This document shows, in pieces, positions 25,001 to 37,300 of a stretch of 64,000 nt of DNA. Made by a program: the position numbers and the translations under genes. The notes beneath the pieces are model-generated. The model was not told the origin of the DNA, did not search any database, and saw only the letters and a list, made by a program, of their open reading frames with translations. Origin of the DNA: Ciona savignyi (lineage: Eukaryota > Chordata > Ascidiacea > Phlebobranchia > Cionidae); contig CH002076.1 in the NCBI GenBank assembly GCA_000149265.1, forward strand, positions 290,635-354,634, in the 5' to 3' direction. Position 1 is the stretch's first letter, and the number at the start of each line of letters is the position of its first letter.

Positions 25001-28000
25001 CCTATTTGCGGAGTATGATCGACAAGACACTGTTTGGTTATTCCCTTCTTACAAGATTTAGGGTTTTTACCTGATCGTTCGACTTGTATTAACAACATAC
25101 AGGTCATGTGAAATCCCTCCGCAAAATTTCACAGTTATCCGGCAAGGATTATTGAATTTATTGTGTCGTGTTTTCTGGTAAATAGAACGCATGAACAGTT
25201 GCACCTGTTGTGATAATAGCTCAGTGAGGTATCTGCGGCTTAATGGTGCGCTATCCCAGCGTCAGTGCTTGTCGACTGAAAACGAAAAGGACAACGCGTA
25301 GAATTATTCCTTAGACGACAAAAAATGGTAAGAACGAAAAAATGCGTAGAATTATTTCTTGATATCGACCCGAAGACTTTTCGTGCTGAAATGCCATTTA
25401 AAAGGACCACAAAGCGTAAATTGTTTATGCACTATCGCGCCTGTGCTTTTGTTGCAAATTTTCACGCTGGCAACACATTTTTTGCAGGTATTGCAATTCC
25501 TTTGGTAATGACTATTGGTCTGTTCAGTGGTGGACTTATAACTAAGAAATTCAAATGGGGAACGACGGCGATATTGCGGTACATTGCATTGCTGGGGTTT
25601 GCATCTCCAATAATTGTAATTCCTGCTTGGCACATGGGCTGTTCGTTTGAGGTAAGAGATCCACACTAACTTTTTTTTAATTATCTAGGCGATTAGGTAT
25701 CTATACATCATTCATTGAAAAATAATGAGAAAGATATAAAAATATATTTATACCTATATAAGAGGCATTAAATAAACCACAATAGTGTCCATATTCACAC
25801 AATCAAAATGAAATTGTACTTTGATGTATAACATTGTGTGGTTATGGTATGCCCCACTTGATTTCACTCCAGCAGAGCAATGCTCGTTAAACATGGGAAG
25901 TTGGTAGATCTTGATCACGTGATACGGCTACAGATCCGACCCCCCACAGAATAAGCTTATCTTCTGTGAATCTATATATTGTTGGACAATGATTCGACTT
26001 TCTTTTTTTACCTTATCCCATTTTTAGAACATTTGTTCGTTAAGAATCATGCAAATGTCAGCAATTCATATTATTAATTTTCCAGGATGGTGTTAATTCC
26101 ACAGTGCAAGCACTGAACGGCACATCTGAGCAAATCCAAATGGAATTAATCGAATTCGACTGCGATTACAAGGCCAAAATCTTTGTTGGTCTGATGTCCG
26201 TCATGACTCTTTTGCTGTCGTCTACAATTTCACCTATATACACAGTCTTATTGAGGTAAATGGATTAAAAACAAGTAAATTGGATTACGAGCAAACTTGT
26301 AAAACGGTTACTTCAAATCCAGTTAGTGAAAGTTACGACAACTACAAACAGATCAGTAAATGTAATCCCCGGTAAAAGTATTAAAAGCTCGCCACTTGAC
26401 CCCGGGGTTATTACATTCTACCTTCTAAGCAGTTTGCAGGATGTTGTATAAAGATACAGAATTGGCACCCGCACCTATGACGAATACTTTTTTTTTATAA
26501 TTTTGAAAATAACTTAACTTATAGGTATTTAAACAAATTTTTAAAATATTTATGTACTAGTTTAACTTACATCGTTTAATAAAAAATGATAACCGACATA
26601 GTAAGCTTTTTTGCTTACGCTCTGTATGGCATGTTTCTCTTACATCTGTTTGTCTTGTTTCTTTAAAAATTTCCTCTGTCTATTCAATGCAAACTGGACA
26701 ACGTATATGGGTCGTTCGAAGGGATTAGATATCCATAATTCACGCATAAACGTCCAATTTTTTTAAACAAAACTTATAGATCTATAATTTAAATATAATG
26801 CCATATAAACGTTTGTTTACATTAAGAACCATTTGATGAAAAATTATTTAGCAACTAAGCAATACCATGCTCTACTACAAAATTGCACGACAAGAAATAC
26901 TGGCGCGAATTGAGTACATACTGTTAACATCCATGCATACACATTTTGAATACCACCATTGTTACTGAACAAAACAGTTATTTACATACCATTCTATGCC
27001 AGTCGTTACATCCGGCGCATTTGTTATTTTGCATAACGACACATTTCTGTCCGGTATGTTGTATGGTCATGAACTGTGGGCTAAAGCCGCCAAATCTGCT
27101 TTGAACCGACAAACGTAATGTGTCTTCCGCCGCAAACGTTTGGATCTGATCCATTAAGTGTCTTAGTTGCCACCTATCTATATATTTACCAACGCATATA
27201 AGAGTGAAATAGTGCTATTTTTATTGACTTAAGAATTTTGTTGCTGAAGCGATTATTGCCACAAATTGAGGGTTGTTCACATTTTTCAGAATCGTTAACG
27301 TCGAAGACAAATCGACTGCGATTGGAGTTATGTTTTTGTTCATCAGAGCTCTAGGTAAGATTTTGATTATCAAAAATAATTTAAAATATTAATGATTGTA
27401 AAGTAGAGGACATAAAGAAGATTTGGTATCTTTTGGTATCGCGTGATCAAACACAGTTATTTATTAATTACCCAATTTTCTTGATTAGAAATTTTATTTC
27501 ATTCTTTAGGGCAGCAAAACATAAAGCCATGGTAATGCATTTTTATCTTATAAACGTTACAGGTCTAATTCCCGCGCCAATCGTTACCGGGAAAATAATT
27601 GACAGTGCCTGTGTAACTTGGAGCAAAGGGTGTTCCGAGAACAGAAACTGTTTGGGATATAACATTCAGGCATTCAGGTTGGTGTATAGCTTGTAAACTA
27701 TATTAAATTTGAAAGCAAAGCCATAAAATATGGGTTTTCTTTTCCTAAACTTAGAAGTTTTCTACTTGTGTGTCACATAGGTAATATTAACCAACTTATA
27801 CTAAGCTCGAATGTCCTGGTAATATCTTTTTACTGGGTGTTAAGGTAATGGATAGCCTACTCGTGTTTATCTTTTCATTTGTGAATTAATTATTTAAGAC
27901 ACGCCATTATTAGTTATAATTTTTAAGTTTATAAAAAGGAAAGTTACCTTTCTACATTTTTTAACTGATTAAAGCTATTTATTTTTTATTAAATGTTAAA

Positions 28001-28269
28001 ATATTATGAAATCGTAGCGTTTATGTTTATTCAGATCAATATTGTATTATTTATATTTTGTTGCATGCTGAATATTCTACAGAACCAACTTCAATGCTAT
28101 GATTGTGATTGGCCTCATGGTTTCATCGTTGTTCAGTATCACTGCTTTGGTAGTTAGATGGCGACAACATGAAGATAAATCCAAAGGTTTGCTTTGTCGC
28201 GTGATTTCCTCGGTGCAAGGGAAAGTCAGGACAACCTCGAAACACGAAGCAAATGCAACAAATGTTTAG
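19092..28269 (+). CDS. SLCO: Organic anion transporter (OATP/SLCO family), complete
   Basis: Thirteen exons: 19092-19298, 19753-19880, 20978-21083, 21592-21676, 22139-22237, 22655-22803, 23540-23714, 24052-24216, 25488-25651, 26086-26255, 27290-27354, 27563-27677, 28083-28269. They give 1,815 bases, 604 residues. This is a 12-helix plasma-membrane carrier for bile acids, steroid conjugates and other organic anions. The OATP superfamily signature is present as DERWIGAWWLGYL (exon 6). Other blocks are SIEKRFSISSSMAGFI, PHT/NASATANLDC before YLYVVLIFGQ, SPLYLG, NVEDKSTAIGVMF and IPAPIVTGKIID. The cytoplasmic loop (exon 7) is long and polar. The large extracellular loop 5 (exons 9-10) has only two cysteines and no Kazal-like domain, unlike most SLCO proteins. 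The upstream TTG-frame extension before 19092 is not used. Introns 24217-25487 and 26256-27289 hold nothing I can identify. Confidence 0.92.
19930..19975 (+). repeat. tRNA-like repeat (family 2), head fragment
   Basis: Short copy of the family 2 head in intron 2 of the OATP gene; A-box region 'tgtccaaatgg'. The rest of the element is missing. Confidence 0.5.
20789..20897 (-). repeat. tRNA-like repeat (family 2) in OATP intron
   Basis: On minus: head with 'ggccgaatggttagcgcgaccgat', followed by a loop, then 'aacccatcaagggttcgaaac' as a B-box-like end. One of the two most complete family 2 copies here. Confidence 0.6.
23146..23226. repeat. Short hAT-like fragment in OATP intron 6
   Basis: 'ggcttgggcaacatacg' occurs twice in direct order, followed by 'ggccgcgggccgg' and 'ccggcccgcagac'. 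GC-rich ends of this kind are common in non-autonomous hAT elements. No second terminus or target duplication was found, so this is a weak call. Confidence 0.3.
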
Positions 28270-28507
28270 AGCATGATGTGTGCTGTTAAAATATGGTTCG
28301 TACTTGAAATGTTCTGAGGATTGACGTCGAGTGATCCGACACGAGAAGTATGCTGTGACTTTTAACACCCGGTGTGATCAATCCATTCTTTTCTTCATTA
28401 CACCGATCATTCCACCAAGATACTCCATATCTCCAGACTTTGTTTCAAAGACATTATACGTAAAACAATTTGTGGCTGCTTTTTTACAACTTATGTTCAT
28501 CCACAAA

Positions 28508-28513
28508 AATAAA
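28508..28513 (+). terminator. Polyadenylation signal AATAAA for the OATP gene
   Basis: Hexamer about 240 bases past the stop codon at 28267-28269. Confidence 0.5.
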
Positions 28514-29137
28514 AATTCACTTTAATATTATACATTTGTGGTTGTTTTTCATCGATAGATCATCAATCTACAAACACCGGATTAAGTAATATAAAAATGT
28601 AGTTTTTAATTATTAATAAAAAAACAACGTTTAAAATGGGTTAATTTATGGTTTTAATAATATTAAACAATGAATCAAAATCGTATGACGTCAATGTATT
28701 TGCGGGTGTTTCCCCATCGACACAAAAATCGAACGGAATGTGCTAAAGGAGTTGTTAAATGCAAAAATCTCCTTTTTTGGTTTGTTGTCTATAATAGTGT
28801 TTTAAATTGGTATTAAAACGAGATATTTTGTGCCAGTTGGAAACTCGTTAAAACGTATTTGTGTACTTTGGAAACTCGTTAATACTTTAATAGCAAATTA
28901 AATAAATTTTGCAGTTGTATCACAAATTTTGGTTAGAAGAAAATTTTATGTTTTTTTACGGAAAATAATATTTTATCATATTTAAGTTTAGAATGAAATA
29001 CCTATTATGGGAAGTGTTTTTTTAAATAAATCAGTGTAGCGGGAATGGAATTGGTGTTGTGAATCGAACACGGGGCGGGGGATCTACCAAAATATGATTT
29101 AGCAACCAAATATTTAACAACTAAAATACTAAAATGT

Positions 29138-29240
29138 GTACGGTTGTGTGGCCGAATGAATAACGCGACCAATACACACCAACCATATAAACAAAACTGT
29201 CTTAGAGATAAACCCATCAATGGTTCGAACCTTAGCCTGG
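29138..29240 (+). repeat. tRNA-like repeat (family 2)
   Basis: Plus-strand copy: head 'gtacggttgtgtggccgaatg', middle insert, then 'cccatcaatggttcgaacc' as the B-box end. It differs from a tRNA gene in length and in lacking a clean acceptor stem. Confidence 0.6.
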
Positions 29241-31157
29241 TATAAAAACTAAAATGAATACTACTTAATAGCGAAGTTCAGTTTAACACTGGGTTGCAGA
29301 AATGGTTAGTATACACTAAACCCCACAATGATAATGTGGTTTATAAAGATTTTTTTTACTTTCGTTGTATTTATTTTCCGTATTTCGTAGTTTCATATAT
29401 TTCTGACCAGTAATTGAGAAACACTGTAATAGAAAACCATTCAAAAAATCGCAGGCATCGTCCTATTTGGTTATTACTTGCTTAAAACTGGCTTCTACAG
29501 TCGATTTTTCTGTTCGGTTCGATGGTTAAACGGAATCTCCAAATTGTGTGACTTTAGTCATTATAAGTTTAACAGGAGAATATACCGTTTAAAAGGCGTA
29601 GTACAATCATGTTTCCCATGTTCAGTGTGTGATATTCATATTACATATTGTAGTTAGTATTCCTATTATACACTTTTTTTGTATCTTCGAGAACACTGTT
29701 ATATATTTATTATATTTTTGTTCTGACCAAGATTGAAAAAATTTCGAAAAAAACAAAGAGTTTCCATTAGCAAATAAACGAAACCCTATATTCGAGCCGA
29801 TTGGTTACACGATAACCCTTAATCACTCAGTTTTTCGACCAACATCCAATTACGCGTAGCTATAGAGACGACAAATGGTCACAGGGTCAACGAAAAAATT
29901 AAGAGATATAAGGGAGAAATGTGAATAGAATTCTTTACCACCGGTGTTTAGTTTCACAATTTTAAATCCCCTATTAATATCTTCAACGTTGGGTGCTGGT
30001 TATCTAATACACGTGTGAGTCGCTTCTTTTAACATAACGTAGTTTAAATGTGGAGCTGTTTACCCGTTTCCTATTCTGACACTTAATCCCTATGTGAAAT
30101 TGATTACCGGCTCCTTATTCTATGGACATTGATTCTGTATGTGGAGTGCTTTCAAATTTTGTAACCCGTTACTTATTCTACATTTGTGAAATTTCAATTT
30201 TTCACGCTTTTTTTAAGTCTTTATCGTTTCTTTCTGATCCGTCAGTATTATTACTAATATTTCTTAAATCGTCATCGATAGGCTACCATTTCCCTTTGAT
30301 TGAAATGCAGAATAGGATATATCAATTTTTAAATGATTTATTACTTTATAAAATAGAGAAATTCTTATAATATACCTTTATTTTAATATTTTCGCAAAAT
30401 TGTATACAATAACAAACTTTCTATTCATGTTTTTTAAAATAGAGTTTTGCGAAAGTCTGAGTTATAGTCACGAGACGTTACGTAACTCTCTCCATGCGGT
30501 TTATTCTGGGCCAACAAGCCATGTTTTATTGCCTATAACTCGCGTTTTGGCTAAACCTATTTCGATAAATAAGACATTTATATCTTTGTGTAAAGAGTTA
30601 TCGAATTACTCTTTGTTATATATAATGTTGACTTTACTTTTTACATGTTTGCCTTGAGATATAAGATACAATTTAATAAAATTCATATATATTAATAAAT
30701 CTGCGTTCATATAGCAAGTGCACGACGGAGTGTTTACAGTGTGCAGGGAATTTCCAGTGAAAATACATCAGAAAAATAAATGAGTTTATACGACGACATT
30801 CATAATACTGAACTGAAAAAAAGCGATTAAAAATTGAAGCGCCTAAAGGATAATTCAAATTTTGAACTTATTTAATTAAAACTAATAATTCGCAAAGAGC
30901 AAAGTCATTAAAAGTTATGCGAAATCGGAAAATTTAGTGCTATTTTGCGAACATATTTGCTGAATAAAAGTACATTTATACAATTGTATATAAATCGTTT
31001 ACAAGAATTTATATTCTTGAACATAATAAAGCCAACACAATACAATATGTTCGGAATAATATATTATAAGGTGATAATAGTGAAGTGATATAGTGAAGAA
31101 AAGAAAACAGGTACAAAATGACATCACAAATTATTGTACCTGAGCAACATTCATCTA

Positions 31158-34100
31158 TTAAAAGTTATAAGATGCAGAAATATATCGGGGTTTCGTGAAA
31201 TCGTAATCACGGTAAATCCCCCGCTGACGTAACGATGACGTAGAACTTGCGGATGCAAATGATATGTCGTCATCACTGGCAAGGAATGCAGCAGGAACCC
31301 GACCTCTTTGGGAGCCAATCTAAGAATATGAATTCAACAATAAATTGAGCAATTAAAATATTAATTTTATTAACATAATACACATTGAGTGACTCCCAAC
31401 AATGAAACGGTCGTCTGAATCCTGCAGGCCCATTTTAAAGCTGTTATTGCGTTGGTAAGAACAAAAAACAATTTGAAATACCGTGCAAAAATAAAAGTGG
31501 AACTTGTGGGTTTTACGGTCACGGTGGGTTTGACCAAATGCACCACTTTATTACTTCAGCCGGATAAGCCAAAAATTCGTTTAAACCAGCCACAAACAAA
31601 TAAAAGCCGCGGATAAAAATGTCGAAAGGTTAAACTTTGTTCGCTTACATTGGGTACAAGCCAATGTCAAAGATTAAAAGTTAACTGAAAAGTGAGGATT
31701 AAAACGCGAAGAGTTTTGGATGAAAAGTGCATTGCAACACAGCAGAAACAAATTTGGCAAAGCAGCAAAACCGGAACGAACAAAATATAAAACACAAATC
31801 CAAAAAACCATGACAACCTTATAGGTTCAAAAGTTAAGTTTCACCACAAATCAGTTTCACTCACACAAACAACCTCAAACTAAGGGCTTACGTCATATTT
31901 ACTGATTTCATTATTCTTCTGTCTGCTGCAAATGTATATTTAAAGCAAAGAAATAGAGTTAAAATGGTTCGCTTATTGCCAAGGCGACAATGTATTAAAA
32001 CCGCACTTTTACAGAGTTGTGAAAATTTTGCGGAATTTCTTTGTCAACGGTCACGTTTATTTATATCTTGGTTAATATTCCTTTGACATGTTTTGAATAA
32101 TGTCGGTTAGACCGGAGATATATAAAGTCTCTTGTTTATATATCTTCGGTTAGACAACTTAATTCTCTTCCTATGATCCTTTATTTAATATCATTGTTTC
32201 TTTATTGCAGTAAAATAATGAAAAATCTANNNNNNNNNNNNNNNNNNNNNNNNNNNNNNNNNNNNNNNNNNNNNNNNNNNNNNNNNNNNNNNNNNNNNNN
32301 NNNNNNNNNNNNNNNNNNNNNNNNNNNNNNNNNNNNNNNNNNNNNNNNNNNNNNNNNNNNNNNNNNNNNNNNNNNNNNACCTGTACATCGCAGAAACCAT
32401 CGGCCTTTGATGGACTAACGACAAGGACTTGTTGACCTTGCTGCATCCTTAACTCATCTTTGTGACTTTTGTACGGACTGTCCACAGTCGGATCATAATC
32501 GTACAGTGCAGTGACGCGTTTTGATTCTTCGTGACTGGATGATCTTAGTGAAGGCGACTGCTGATAAGAAGTATTAACATTGCATGTTTATTGTCCTCGA
32601 CCGCAATATTTCCCTCGAAATATGACTTGCAAACAATATTACCGTACTATACCAGCGTCTTAAGTTTATAAGCAAAACTCTTTATTTAAATATATTGGGG
32701 TCATAGGTATTGTAAAAACAGTTGAAGGTGAGAAAGATTTCAACTATTTTATGAGAATTTTTAAAATGTATGTAAACAACTCTTACTCTTCCATTTAGAG
32801 TGGGAGTATGAAACAACATATCGTCTGTTGATATATTTTCAGAGGGTATCGGGCTCTTGACAACTTGATTAGGGGTGAATAGAACTTCAGCAGGGCTGGA
32901 ACGAGTTCCTACAGAGCTGACTGTACGTACTTCGACACTGAAGGTTTTACTGAGGTCCAAATCACCAAGAATTGCCTGAAAATATAGCATAAATGTCCGA
33001 CCGGTTAGTCTAACAGTTAAGTGCGTCGCCTTACAATCGAAATGTTGCAGGTGCGAAACTGGTCGCTAGCTAGTCGGTTGTGTCCTTGGGCAAGGCACTT
33101 TACGGACATTGCCTGAACCCAGCGGATTAATGGGTTCCGCCAAATTGAAGGAACGTCTATATCATATACAAAAAACTGCAATAGCTCCGGTAACCTAACG
33201 GTGGACGCGAGGTGATCTGACGATTGCCCGTGTGTTAACCCCCTTGGTTTTCCCATTCACGGGGATAAACATGAATATCCTATCCTATAAAAACATAACA
33301 TTTGAGGTGTAACACTAGTATAACAAAATACTGGCTTTTAACTCCTATACATTTTTCTATCACGATAAAACAAATCAATGAAACTAATTAAAATTATAAA
33401 ACAAAGCTTACTTTATTAGTATATGCTCCAGAAATCTGAACTTTTCTTATCCTATCCACAGATATTTCGTAACCAATCACCGGCACATCATTGCTTCGTG
33501 ATATCTGAATGAAAAGTGAGATCTTTTTTGTCACCAAAATACTTAGTTTACATTACAACAGGCTTTTTTATTACGTCAGACTATCTTGGTCAATCTTACT
33601 TAATAGTCAGCCGCGAGAATTGTTTTAACTTTTTTCAAGTATTGGTTAATGGGTCAGGGAAAGTCTGAAATGTTTAACATAATAAAATCATGTATTTCAT
33701 GTTAGCATACAGGTTGTAAATACATACCAGGTCAAGAACAGGAGGTGTCCAGCATATAATCATGCTCTTCTTTCCCATCGTTTTTTCTATTACTAGAAAG
33801 GTTGGTGGTTGCGGTGCCATCAGAGCTGGTGACGTCATACTGTTACCAGCGTTGATGCTGACGTCACGACTTTTCGATGGGGATTTCCCGGTAATAAAAT
33901 GAGCAGGTGTTGAAGCGTCAGACCTTATTGAATGATGCTTAGAAGGTTGTCTGGGTGGAACAGATGAAGATCGACTTCTTTCCTTGGAAGCTGATTTTAA
34001 GTTCGGATTGGCTGATCGGTCTAATGATTGGTCACTTGAGCCGATGTCTTTACTGAGGTTTCTGGTTCGTACGTTTTGGTGTTCTGATTTTCTGTTTCGG

Positions 34101-34391
34101 GGCCTGCTGTCTCTTCTGCGGTCTGCCCGCATAGAGCTTATGTCGGTGGTATGGCTTGTGTCTGACGTCATTGAAACGTCACTAGGAACCCGACTTCGTT
34201 TGTACTTGTGTGACGAAACACGTTCACGATGATTGCGGGCAGATACTACGGGAGTGGAAGCCCGAATGGAAAACCCGTCTTCGCTTCCTTGAAAGGATGA
34301 AGACGTGAACGAACTGTTCCGTTGCCTGGGCAACGTGAGGTCAGAGCTATTGAAAATAGGTGACATTGATTTCGACTTTGATTTTTCAGAT
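31158..34391 (-). CDS. RIMBP-like: C-terminal FN3 and second SH3 domain exons of the giant gene
   Basis: Exon 33728-34391 begins with a Ser/Arg-rich linker and ends with the first strands of a fibronectin type III domain (PPTFLVIEKT, IICWTPP). The domain continues through 33412-33504 (VPVIGYEISVD) and 32787-32975 (FSVEVRTVSSVG). Exon 32381-32560 opens an SH3 (RVTALYDYDP, ELRMQQGQQVLVV, KADGFCDVQ), completed by 31158-31319 (GRVPAAFL) and a polar tail ending ASYNF. ALYDYDP followed by an acidic stretch and ADGF is typical of RIM-BP SH3 domains. Vertebrate RIM-BPs usually have three FN3 and a third SH3; only one FN3 and two SH3 are seen here. The acceptor of the 32381 exon could be used at either of two adjacent CAGs, shifting the start by one codon. 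Confidence 0.8.
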
Positions 34392-37300
34392 CTGTAAAAA
34401 AATTAGAAACAATCAGAATACGGCTCTACTATTACAGTTGATATTAAAAATATACCACCACAGCATAGGTTTTGTAATTAGCGACATGCTGGTGCATCAT
34501 AAACCATTGATAATAATAAATCCAACATTTTGCATTAAGACAGCAACAGTAGCTAAGAGAAGTTACAATGTCGGTTGTCGCATTGATGTTTGGTGCAGTT
34601 TTCATTATTCGTTTTATCGTGTTTTTTTTAAACCAACTCTCACCTTTCCATCTTGTCTGCAACTATAAGTTGAGCTTGTTCTAACTTTTTATACAAATCA
34701 ACGATTTTCTCGGGACTTGACGATGCATTCTGAAAAATAAAACCATTCAAAGTAAGCACCTAACTTATAGATAATACATTAATTGAAAGCGAAATTGGAA
34801 TATAAAGGCGCATTAATCATGACATTCTTTTTTGGGGGGATTTTCGACCATTTATTCTTTATAGGATAGGGATAGGATACTCGTGTTTATCCCCGTTAAT
34901 GGGAAAACCAAGGGGTTAACACACGACCAATCATCAGATCACCTCGAGCCCATCGTCGGGTCCCGGATCTATTGCAGTGTGTTGTGTATAATTTATAATT
35001 TTTTTATAGCATATTCCCAATATTTATTGAATGCAACCCTTATAAATACCTTAAATTGAATGCACATTTTGTGTACAATATAAAGTGAGAAAAATATAAA
35101 CGAAACGTCGTATATGAGTAAGATGAGCGATGTTTTTATCGAGTGAAAAAGTTCCAGTTATTTCACCTATTTTTTTTATTAGATAGATGTTGTAGTTGCT
35201 TTTTAAAGTGCATTACATAATGGAAGAAATATACAAAAAGCTATTATTACCCATTTATTTTAATTGTATAAGATAGTATGTTAAACAGGCGTTTTTAATT
35301 TGATGTTATAAAGCTATACATACCCCACAATGTTAAGGTTTAAAAAATAAACAATTTAAAAATAATGACAATGACATTCTTAAGTTAAGTTTTTTTATAC
35401 TCCAGACAAAAAGTTTTTATCACCCGACATATAAGCCAAACAAAAAAGTTCTGCTTTGCTTTTGGCCCGAGTTCCACGCATTAGCTTTGTATAAGCAAAA
35501 CGTAATTTAAAATTGCCCCCATTTAAGTAGTATACGCTATATAAAATTTTGAACAAAAATTATTTTTTTAATTTTTAATCAAATTTAAAAGCAATTAAAG
35601 AAAATTGTCACCAAAATATTAACGTTATTTAACATAAAGATGTATATTTCATAAAATCCGTATATGTTATTAACCAACCCCATTTCTTTTATTCTTTCCT
35701 TTCTCAAGGACAAATGCTTGCATGCCTTCCACCTGTTCCGCAGGCACAAGGTGTGCGAGAGGTACAAACCCAATCTTTCCTCGGACTTCCGCGAGCTGGT
35801 AAAACTGGGAAAGAAATCCTAAATTATATTTAGCAAAGGGAATCGAAACCAACAAAACTGGTGGGCAACCGCAATATATTAGGCAATAAAGTACTTTAAT
35901 GCATTGGTTTTAAAAGTTCTAAAATTAAAATAATGAGTTAATCGCTAATGCTCATAACGTAATTATGGGCCGATGTCCGGACTCACAGGAGGAAAATAGA
36001 GGTTGTTTAGTTGTTTACTGACAGGCTTATGTTTGAGGAGTATTGATTTTCGCCACAAAATAAAAATAAACATCCGAGTAATAGTGAAATACACCAAGGA
36101 AATATTACCTATCCGAAAATCCGTAAAAAACGTATATTCTAATACTTTTTTCCCGAAATTAAGAAGATGTAAATAAGAGAGTAAAAATCTAAAATCGTCT
36201 TCAGTGTTATTCAGTAAGTTTTAACAAAGAATCACCAACCTTTCCATTTTCCCGTTCATCGGGGTTTCCAATCGCTACCACCGTGTCACCTGCCAGCAGT
36301 GGTAGATCGGGTAGCAACGAGTGGGTTATAGGGAGTTCCCCACTCGGTAGGGGTAAAGAGGACTTATTTGGCGGGGCAAAGTCATGCTTAGCTACGTATA
36401 TTCGATGACTAGGTGATCGGGGTGGGGTTGAGAGCAGGGATTTCTCAGATAATGCCTTGATGAGAGGGGACGATCGTTGACTGCCAGAGTAAGCTGTAAT
36501 GTTGATGGAACGTCACTTCATGACGCATGGTTTTAAACAAAGCACATTATTACAACTAAATTGTTTAATTTATATTGGAGTTAGACAATTACGAATCGAC
36601 GACAAAAAGTTAGGTGGAAACTTTCTACATGCATACTTGTTACTTTCAAACAAAAAAAGTAAGTTTTGTTTGAACTTACATAGTTTGCAATACAGATTTT
36701 AATTCAACCTTACATCAAGGACATATATTTATGGCAATTAAAGCGAGCTTTTAGACTTACAGTTGTTTTCAATGTTCTCAACATTATCGGTGAAATCGTA
36801 TTTTCCAATGCCAGTGAAATCTGATGTTACATCTTTTCTTAAAAGTCGATCAGCTTTTTGTAAAATGCTCTCGAATCCTGCTGATGACGTGGTTGATTCA
36901 GCATCGGTGACGTCACTAGCCACATCTGCTCTTTTCTTCTTCAATTTGAGAACAAGTTTGGCGAGAATCTGGTCTCGCTCCAAGCACTTTTGCTTCAGCT
37001 GAGAGACTTTGACCTACAATAAATCACACAGTAAGACGTGCTGGACCTTACTTCTTTCGCTTTCGTATCTCATGGGTGGGAAATACTAGACCATCTCCCA
37101 AGGAATAAGTTGGTAATCTTTAACCAATCAAACGACAGACAGCTCGTTTCCGCAGTCTGTGTTGACAAATCGACATCGGATGGAGAAATGCGGGGTTTGT
37201 ATACAGGTGGATGAGAAACTTCGGCAGATGGTCAAACAAAGGGCCGACACGCTGGCGTGATAACAGAAAGTAATGGACACCAATATTAATTGAATAGTTT

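Larger units (their letters stand above)
28270..31157. other. Convergent intergenic region, OATP to large coiled-coil gene
   Basis: Very AT-rich. It contains the OATP 3' UTR with AATAAA at 28508-28513, a tRNA-like repeat at 29138-29240, and the 3' flank of the minus-strand gene. The short open frames here (for example 30122-30370 and 30400-30657) have no splice context or family features, and I do not consider them genes. Confidence 0.6.

Noticed and set aside
24919..25107. Minus ORF in an OATP intron, rich in Lys
   Set aside because: Short, no splice borders or family motifs, inside an intron of a well-supported gene.
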